A stretch of DNA of 64,000 nt from Zancudomyces culisetae (Eukaryota > Kickxellomycota > Harpellomycetes > Harpellales > Legeriomycetaceae), in contig LSSK01000070.1 in assembly GCA_001969505.1 (NCBI GenBank), forward strand, positions 1-64,000, written 5' to 3'. Shown piece after piece: positions 57,714 through 64,000 of the stretch (position 1 is the stretch's first letter; the number at the start of each line of letters is the position of its first letter). Below the pieces are notes generated by a model. That model searched no databases, was not told where the DNA came from, and saw only the letters and a list, made by a program, of their open reading frames with translations. Both the position numbers and the translations under genes were made by a program.

Positions 57714-59132
57714 ATGACAGTAAACATGGAAAAGCTAGTGCATCTTAACAGTGCAAGAAGCAGAGGTATCCACGAAGATGAAAGAGTGGAAGCCATGCTA
57801 AAGGAGTTGGAGGAGGAGTTTATGGTTTCTGACGAAAAGATGCGTGATATCATCAAGGAATTCCACCAAGAGATGGACAATGGATTGAAGGGAAAAGAAA
57901 GTTCATTGCCAATGATCCCATCATATGTCACAAAGAGACCTACCGGAAAAGAGAAAGGATCATACTTGGCGTTGGATCTTGGAGGAACCAACCTTAGAGT
58001 GTGCTTGGTGCAACTCAAGGGGGATTCCACATTTGATATGGAGCAAATGAAATACCCAATCCCAGCTGAGGCCAAAGCATCAACACTTTTTGAATTCATT
58101 GCGGATTGTGTTGAAAAATTCTTGTTTTTACACAAAGTTCCAGTTGACCCAAGCCTTGGATATGTTCCATGTGGATTTACATTTTCATTCCCAGTAAACC
58201 AGACCGGAATCAAGAGAGGCAATCTGGTAATGTGGAACAAGGGATTTTCCGTACCAAATGCAGTTGGCCGTGACGTTGTCAACATGACACAGGATGCATT
58301 CATGAGACACCACTTGCGCGTCAAGATTGTAGCACTTGTCAATGATACAGTTGGTTCATTGATGACTAGTGGATACTCATTTCCAAACGCACAGATGGGA
58401 ATTATCTTTGGAACAGGAACAAATGCTTGCTACTGGGAGAAGGCTTCAAAAATTGAGAAATACAACGGCGATGACAAGGATAGCATTGACGAGATGGTAA
58501 TCAACATGGAATGGGGTGCCTTTGACAATGCCCTCAAGCTGTTGCCATACACACCATACGACAACAAGCTTAACCGCAAGTCACCCAACTTTGGATTGCA
58601 GTCGTATGAGAAGATGATTTCAGGAATGTACTTGGGTGAAGTCGCACGTAACGCACTTTTGTGGATGATTGACCGCCGCGCACTATTTGGAGGTCGCTCT
58701 TCTACCGAGCTTAACACAGGGTATGGATTCGATACATCATATGTATCTACAATTGTTGCTGATGAGTCTGCTGATTTGGAAGAGGTCCGAGTCGTTATTG
58801 AATTGTCGCTTAACATCCCCGAAACTACACTCAAAGACAGACAAACTGTCAAGCGAGTGTGCCGCCTTGTGGGCGACCGCGCTAAGAAACTCAGTGCAGC
58901 AGCCATGTGTGCCGTCCTTCTATGGAGACCTGAACTTCTAGACAGCGAAGAGGGTGTCAGTGTAGGTATTGACGGATCCATGTATCAATTTTATCCAGAA
59001 TTTGAGGAATCTCTTATCGAAGAAAGTAAGAAATTCTTGGGAGAAGAGCGTGCATCAAGGTTAAAACTTGTTTTGTCTAAGGATGGATCAGGTGTTGGAG
59101 CTGCCATTGTTGCTATGATTGCTACAAACTAG
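57714..59132 (+). CDS. Hexokinase family sugar kinase
   Basis: A single exon of 472 residues. The small-domain phosphate loop is LDLGGTNLRV (88-96). The sugar segment is GFTFSFPVNQ (154-163), the catalytic aspartate is in VNDT (Asp211), the second phosphate loop is FGTGTNA (232-238), and the glucose-contacting glutamates are kept in NMEWGAF and SYEKMISG. The C-terminal adenosine motif is GVSVGIDGSMY. Hexokinases phosphorylate glucose, fructose or related sugars with ATP in the cytosol. The sequence shares features of both yeast HXK and GLK types. The usual WTKGF is WNKGF (Asn175), replacing the threonine that contacts the sugar, so its specificity may differ. A TATA-like element (about 57692-57699) stands close before the ATG. 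Confidence 0.9.
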   Translation: MTVNMEKLVHLNSARSRGIHEDERVEAMLKELEEEFMVSDEKMRDIIKEFHQEMDNGLKGKESSLPMIPSYVTKRPTGKEKGSYLALDLGGTNLRVCLVQLKGDSTFDMEQMKYPIPAEAKASTLFEFIADCVEKFLFLHKVPVDPSLGYVPCGFTFSFPVNQTGIKRGNLVMWNKGFSVPNAVGRDVVNMTQDAFMRHHLRVKIVALVNDTVGSLMTSGYSFPNAQMGIIFGTGTNACYWEKASKIEKYNGDDKDSIDEMVINMEWGAFDNALKLLPYTPYDNKLNRKSPNFGLQSYEKMISGMYLGEVARNALLWMIDRRALFGGRSSTELNTGYGFDTSYVSTIVADESADLEEVRVVIELSLNIPETTLKDRQTVKRVCRLVGDRAKKLSAAAMCAVLLWRPELLDSEEGVSVGIDGSMYQFYPEFEESLIEESKKFLGEERASRLKLVLSKDGSGVGAAIVAMIATN

Positions 59133-59823
59133 ATTTGTGAACTTTCCAGGTTAATAGATTGAGTTGAATCGAGTTGAATTGTCTTTCTTTTCAGTTGGGC
59201 TTTTCTCTCTCTCTTTTTCTCCCATTATTAACCTACTTGATTTGTTTGTTATTGTTTTCAATAGTAGTTTATTTATTTCATTCTTTTTATCAGAAAAATT
59301 GTTGTCAAACTAATTTACTGAGTGCTCACAGAAATAAAGGTAATAATTGTTAGATTCTTCCAGGACATGGTATACCTTTTTTTTAAAAAAAAGAAAAACA
59401 AGCAAAGATCGATTGCGCCCTTCCCCCCAACCTTGAATATTAGTTTAAAAGTGTATTGTACAGACTCTATGCAATGTCAATGTTGCACAATAGGTAGATA
59501 TGAGTAGTTTAGTCTCAAAACCGTGTATGTGTGATAAGTGTAAGGATAAATCATAAGTTTATTAGGGTAGGGAAACGAAGGAAGGGGGGTGAATCTTAAT
59601 TCGTTAGTACATATTACACCAAAAGCAATAATCGGTTCAGACTGATGACAAAAAACTGCTTTAGATGCTGTACTGTACTATACTATAACATATTGTATTA
59701 TGCAGGGTACATTATATATACTAAAATCCCACTAATAAATAGGGGGCGGGAGGTATGATTAATTATGCAATACAAAAGGTTGTTTCAAATCAAAGTTTAA
59801 AAACAACAACGGTCTCAAGGTTT
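59133..59823. other. Convergent spacer hexokinase/protease
   Basis: AT-rich, with no gene; 3' regions of the two convergent genes. Confidence 0.5.
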
Positions 59824-60972
59824 TCACATAAGTAGGGAGGCAAGAATCTGGGTGATAACAGGCACAAACACAAAGTACTTTGCCATGTGTGCGGTCTTTG
59901 GTGAGAATGAAGTGTCGGATTTAGAGCTGGTAGAGCGATTAGAACTGGTAGAGTCACTAATAAGTCGCGAGGAGATACCTGAAGAATCGGAACTACTGTC
60001 AGCAGTCGATGTGGCATTTGAGCCAGGAGTCAGGAGTTGATCCTTGGTGAGACCAGTGACTTGAACGATCCAGTCGAGGTAGTAGGCTACGCGAGTATAA
60101 TAACCAGCACCACCCTCGGCACCACAAATAGGCGGGTCATCGCTATTCTCGCTGCCTGGGGCATTGCCCAAACTTGTCAAACCGACAAGATAATTTGCAC
60201 CGTTTACAGGGTATGCGAGAGGACCACCCGAGTCACCATAGCAAGTATCTTGACCACTTACATTGAGTGTGCAAATGCTGGAGCCACTGTTAGAGGACCA
60301 GAAAGGGTTAAGTGTCTTGCAGGTAGCGGAGGATGAGGTGACGAGAGGGACTTTGTTGAGAACCGAGGCAGATGTGGCGTCTTCGTCGTTGGAGGTGACA
60401 CCCCAACCGGCAGCGATAACGTTCATGTTGTCCTTGACACTCTCATTGTATATAGTTGCAGGTGTGGCCTTTGAGCTCGGAACAGGAGAACTGAGAATAA
60501 TCAAACCAATGTCATTGCGAAGCGATGCTTTACTGAACTGTGGATGTGGGATTACTTTGGAGACTTTGTAGCGATCGTAATTGTTCCGAATGTTTGAGAC
60601 ACTTCCTGCAGAGACAAGCATCTGTGAGGGTGAGAATGTATAGGACAAGTTGTAGAGCAGACAATGGGCTGCTGTGACCACGACGTTATCTGCAATCAGA
60701 GAACCTGTACATACTTCAGCACTTCTAGATACTTCAGAGTAGATAAAGACTGCATAAGGGAACTCTTGAAGTGCGGCTGGTGATCCATTGATAATCCGTG
60801 CGTTGGCCGAAAGCGTAAAGTTATTTGGTATGAACATAGTTGTTTCGTTTCCATTTCCATTTCCACTGTCTTCTTGATCGCGTGGTACATAGCCGAAGAC
60901 TGATGAGTTTGTGCTTAGGAGCAGCGACGCCACAATGGTGGACAAGATGTTGGATGTTTTTGAAACAAGCAT
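59824..60972 (-). CDS. Trypsin-like serine protease (S1A) with probable GPI anchor
   Basis: A single exon of 382 residues. A signal peptide (about 1-27) is followed by a short propeptide and an activation site ANAR-IINGS (cleavage after Arg59). The catalytic triad is complete: His103 in TAAHC, Asp154 in RNDIGLI and Ser248 in CYGDSGGP. Asp242, six residues before the serine, corresponds to Asp189 of trypsin and predicts cleavage after Arg or Lys. After the domain comes a Ser-rich stretch (about 320-358) and a terminal hydrophobic segment (366-382), the pattern of a GPI anchor signal. Secreted chymotrypsin-fold proteases are rare in budding yeasts; I know of none in S. cerevisiae. A surface or cell-wall location is inferred. 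Confidence 0.9.
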   Translation of the reverse strand: MLVSKTSNILSTIVASLLLSTNSSVFGYVPRDQEDSGNGNGNETTMFIPNNFTLSANARIINGSPAALQEFPYAVFIYSEVSRSAEVCTGSLIADNVVVTAAHCLLYNLSYTFSPSQMLVSAGSVSNIRNNYDRYKVSKVIPHPQFSKASLRNDIGLIILSSPVPSSKATPATIYNESVKDNMNVIAAGWGVTSNDEDATSASVLNKVPLVTSSSATCKTLNPFWSSNSGSSICTLNVSGQDTCYGDSGGPLAYPVNGANYLVGLTSLGNAPGSENSDDPPICGAEGGAGYYTRVAYYLDWIVQVTGLTKDQLLTPGSNATSTADSSSDSSGISSRLISDSTSSNRSTSSKSDTSFSPKTAHMAKYFVFVPVITQILASLLM

Positions 60973-60994
60973 TATTACTATTACTATTACTATT
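60971..60994. repeat. TAATAG repeat in the protease 5' leader
   Basis: About four copies of TAATAG (minus-strand sense) stand directly before the protease ATG. They carry stop codons in the reading frame and so prevent upstream extension of the ORF. Confidence 0.6.
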
Positions 60995-62699
60995 AGTTTT
61001 TTTTTTGTTTTATTTTATTTTATTTTATCGTTAGTTCGGTAAATATCCTTGTATTGTTTATAAAATCAAATCTTGACAAAATAAGAATGATCAGAAGGGA
61101 GAAATAGAGAGTGGATTATATTTTATTTTTTGATCTAGAAATAGTTAGTTTTGTGGGTTTTGATAATTTATGTTTATTTATATATAACTGATTCCTATAT
61201 TTGATTTTAAAAGCTCCTGTTATTTTTTATACCAAGCTTTATTTAAATGGTGAAACAAGGAAAACAGTAGTGATAAGCAAATAGGATATAAAAAACGTGG
61301 AAAAATCTAAACTCATTAAATACTTTATATAAAAATCTAGTATTACAGTAATTGATTTTAAAACATTTTGTTATTGACTAAAAAATAAAAAAAATAAAAA
61401 ATAGTAAAATGAACGTCTCAACTAATCTAAAAAATAAAACTGGGTGTATTTTTATTTTATTTTTGGAGATTTGTAAAATACAGCGTGATTTATATTTGAC
61501 AAACTCTTTGTCATACATTTACTAAGAAAAAAAATAATGAGGCAAGACTTAGTGGTGATTGTGATTCTATTTTTTTTTTTTACCTTTGCTTACGTTATAC
61601 CGTTGTTATTATTAGATGGTTATTTGAGTCTAAGCTTGTATTTTTTTTTGTTTTTTATTTTTTGCGCAGCTTCTAGTTTTTTTTACGTCTTTGATAAAGC
61701 CATACTTTTATTCAATAGCAATTCTGACTTTTTTGTATTAAAGATAAAACATTCTGAAAAGTGGTGAATAAAGGGGTGAGGGAGAGGGAGAGGGGGAGGA
61801 AATATAAAGGTAGCAAAGTAGCTGAAATTATTTGGATCAGATTTTGATTTATATAATCTTGATGATTTATTATAGATTTTGGTACCAATTGATAGAAATA
61901 TAAACCAATTTTCTCTTTGTTATCCAATCAAATTTACATACACTTATGATACACAAACATAATTGCATCTTTTTATACTATTTGTTTAGTTCTAGTTTTG
62001 CATTTTAAAAAGCAAAATAGAAAATAGTGGATATTGTTGGTCAGTAATATAAGATTTTGATTAGTAATGTGTAATAAAATAAAAATGTAAATATAAAAAA
62101 AAATAAAACGGCCTATGACAGCAACAAAGCTCTCTAGTTATACAATAGCTTGTTTATGTTTAAATGTTGTAGTTTCACAGATTCATACTACAAATCAAGA
62201 CCAATCCAATATAATACAATATAATACAATTCAATTTGATGTGATGTGATGTGATGTGATCCAATCTAGTTGAACAATACACACAAATAACTTGGTTGAT
62301 TTTTTTTTGTTTGAATCAACCATGTAAAGATATATAATAATAGTCACAATAAGAATGGCATCTACACGTATTTTTAACCGAAATAAACAAAATACACCAA
62401 AAATTTGTTTTGTTACATATTTGTTATCACTATCCCCGAAATATTGCATCGGTTCATATTTTTTGATTTTTTTGGGGGGGGAGTGGGGAAGGGGTTTTTT
62501 CGGTACGCAAACTCTTTTTGGAATATAAATATAAATCAACAAGAAGGATGACGAATAACAAGCTATATAATATTTATTCATTAAAAAGTATTAAAAAAAA
62601 GATAGACTTGTATACATTTATTTAATTTTTTTTTTGAATATCTTGTAAAAACACAATAATAAAGAGAATCAGAGTTGTAATAAATAATAACAAGGATAA
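60973..62699. other. AT-rich spacer with two G-rich tracts
   Basis: No gene supported. A 76-codon Phe/Leu-rich frame at 61537-61767 may be chance. G-rich tracts lie at 61773-61796 and 62474-62494. Confidence 0.5.
61773..61796 (+). other. G-quadruplex motif
   Basis: Four G runs (61773-61776, 61780-61782, 61786-61788, 61792-61796), each separated by exactly three bases, in a very AT-rich spacer. Confidence 0.65.
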
Positions 62700-63784
62700 T
62701 TACGTATTTAGCGTCAAGTAATTTGTCAATAAAACATACAAATCACAAGAATTAGTATCACCACTATTATCATTGCTACCATTACCAGTACCACCGCTAC
62801 TACCAGTATCAGCATTGGTTAAGGTAATAGATGAAGAAGACGTCAAGGTGTTCCAATGGTACTGGTGCTTTTGTAGATGGGGATGTCCAAATAAAAACAA
62901 TTCAAAATCACAACAGACATTGGATTGGGTATACAAATCCAGATTGGAGAGTCCAGCAGAGTTTAGATTTTTGAAGTCTGAATTGGTATTAGCATTGGTA
63001 TTGGTACTGGTATTGGTACTGGTACTGGTATTGGTGGAAAGGATTGAATTGATGAGGTTAGTATGGTAATCAAATTTTTCCTGACTAAATGGTTCATTAA
63101 CGAAATCAACACTGTGAAAAGTAGCAGCAGCAGCATGACCGGGATTCCGGGCAGGTGAGAAATGAGAGGTAGCGGGATTTTGGGACATTGTTGCTAATGA
63201 TGATGGATTCCCAGCAAGGTTGTTTTTATTTGAACCAGCATGTTGTTGGGCCTGAGACGAGGGTTTACTACTGGCACTCAGTCTGTTGAATAGTTGTTGT
63301 TCTTTTTGTTTAAGAAGGTTAAACTGAGTGAGGATATCCGATGAGGATAAAAACGAGTGTGACTGTCGAGGTGGTTTGGGTTTGAACCCAGGTTTAGAGT
63401 TGGTATTAGTATTAGCATTAGCGTTAGTATTGGAATTAGGATTGAGGTTTGGATTTGAATTTTGGTTGGAGGTTTGATTTGGTCTTTTAACAGATGATGA
63501 AGATGGCTTTAATGGTGTGGTAGTGGCAGTGTTAGTACTAGTAGTAGTGATATTGGCAATATTGGTAGTAGCAGTATCAGTAGCAGCAACAATAGTATTG
63601 GTTGAAAGCGATGACATTGGAATGTTGCCCTTAATAATAATTTTATTTCCTGAGATCGAAATTTTTACATTGGGTTTGTTTGAGAGAAGAACGGATGAAG
63701 ATGAAGAAGATGAAGAAGAAGATGAAGGATGAATAGTTGAAGAGTCAGCTTTTTCAAAATTGATCCTGAGCCTTTTTGTTTTTA
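62700..63784 (-). CDS. Asn/Ser/Thr-rich protein, probably 5' partial
   Basis: The frame ends with TAA at 62700-62702 and contains long low-complexity runs: poly-Ser near the start, Asn-Thr and Asn-Pro repeats in the middle, and Ser/Thr/Gly near the end. Between these are short ordinary segments such as KTKRLRINFEKAD, VKISISGNKIIIKGN and SDILTQFNLLKQKEQQLF, which suggest a real protein. An in-frame ATG exists at 63842, but the codons after it read through a TATATACATACA repeat. An acceptor TAATAG at 63785 and a GTGAGT donor at 63967 instead suggest that the first exon lies at or beyond the right edge. No domain recognised. Confidence 0.5.
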
Positions 63785-64000
63785 CTATTATATATATACA
63801 TACATACATATATATAACCAAATTGAATGAATAAAAGTACAATCCTGAATACCATCAAAAAAAAAATAAAAAGTTTTAAAAAAAATAAAAAAGAGATGCA
63901 AGGTAGAAAAGAAGAGACCATGATATAAATAGATTCATTTACATGTACGGATATTAACATTACTCACACCATAATTTATATTGGCACTCTTACTATTATT

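Noticed and set aside
57191-58342. 383-codon minus-strand frame overlapping the hexokinase start
   Set aside because: It is antisense to well-conserved hexokinase codons, and its unique part is Phe/Leu/Tyr-rich spacer; no family resemblance.
61537-61767. 76-codon Phe/Leu-rich frame
   Set aside because: Composition expected from T-rich DNA; no conserved pattern.

Overview
This window looks like nuclear DNA of a budding yeast (Saccharomycotina). It is AT-rich, roughly two thirds A+T by eye. It carries recognisable yeast orthologues (HEM13, SPB4, RIO2, ECM2, ISY1, RGP1, RDS2, DIC1, RSM27, a KES1/OSH4-type protein, an ADI1 and a hexokinase). CTG codons fall on invariant leucines (SPB4 TREL motif, CTG at 7858-7860; HEM13 GADLTP motif, CTG at 21611-21613), so this is not a CUG-Ser lineage. 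Two features set it apart from Saccharomyces cerevisiae. First, it is intron-rich: I could place 26 GT-AG introns (91-208 nt) in 10 genes by eye. Second, it keeps genes that S. cerevisiae lacks, namely a TMCO1 homologue, NKAP and a DUF2039/C9orf85 protein. An early-branching yeast lineage fits; I cannot name the species.

Layout. 1-5.7 kb: an unrecognised repeat-rich protein cut by the left edge, an uncertain small-ORF region, and a seven-exon membrane-anchored ubiquitin protease (UBP16/USP30-like). 5.6-9.6 kb: ISY1 (minus, five exons), whose last codons overlap the protease, then the SPB4 helicase. 9.9-16.3 kb: glutaredoxin, a TMT1/CRG1-like methyltransferase, mitochondrial carrier DIC1 and acireductone dioxygenase. 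16.3-20.9 kb: a gene-free stretch. 20.9-26.4 kb: HEM13 with a long N-terminal extension, ECM2, and RGP1 converging on it. 27.0-27.6 kb: an assembly gap edged by poly-G. 28.1-28.9 kb: the DUF2039 gene. 31.4-38.5 kb: RDS2-like zinc-cluster regulator, RIO2 kinase, NKAP. 38.9-44.9 kb: TMCO1 homologue in five exons, an UNC93-like transporter, an ankyrin-repeat protein. 45.6-51.1 kb: glutathione transferase, OSH4-like lipid transfer protein, mitochondrial ribosomal protein mS33. 53-61 kb: GDSL/SGNH lipase, hexokinase, GPI-type trypsin-like protease. 61-64 kb: AT-rich spacer and an Asn/Ser/Thr-rich protein reaching the right edge.

How the genes relate. There is no operon logic here. Three spliceosome-linked proteins (ISY1, ECM2, NKAP) lie within 33 kb and match the intron-rich gene models. 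SPB4 and RIO2 act in ribosome assembly. RDS2, DIC1 and hexokinase belong to carbon metabolism, and ADI1 to methionine salvage. The 53-61 kb end encodes two probable secreted or surface hydrolases around the hexokinase, separated by long spacers. I saw no tRNA, rRNA, CRISPR array, transposon or centromere signature.
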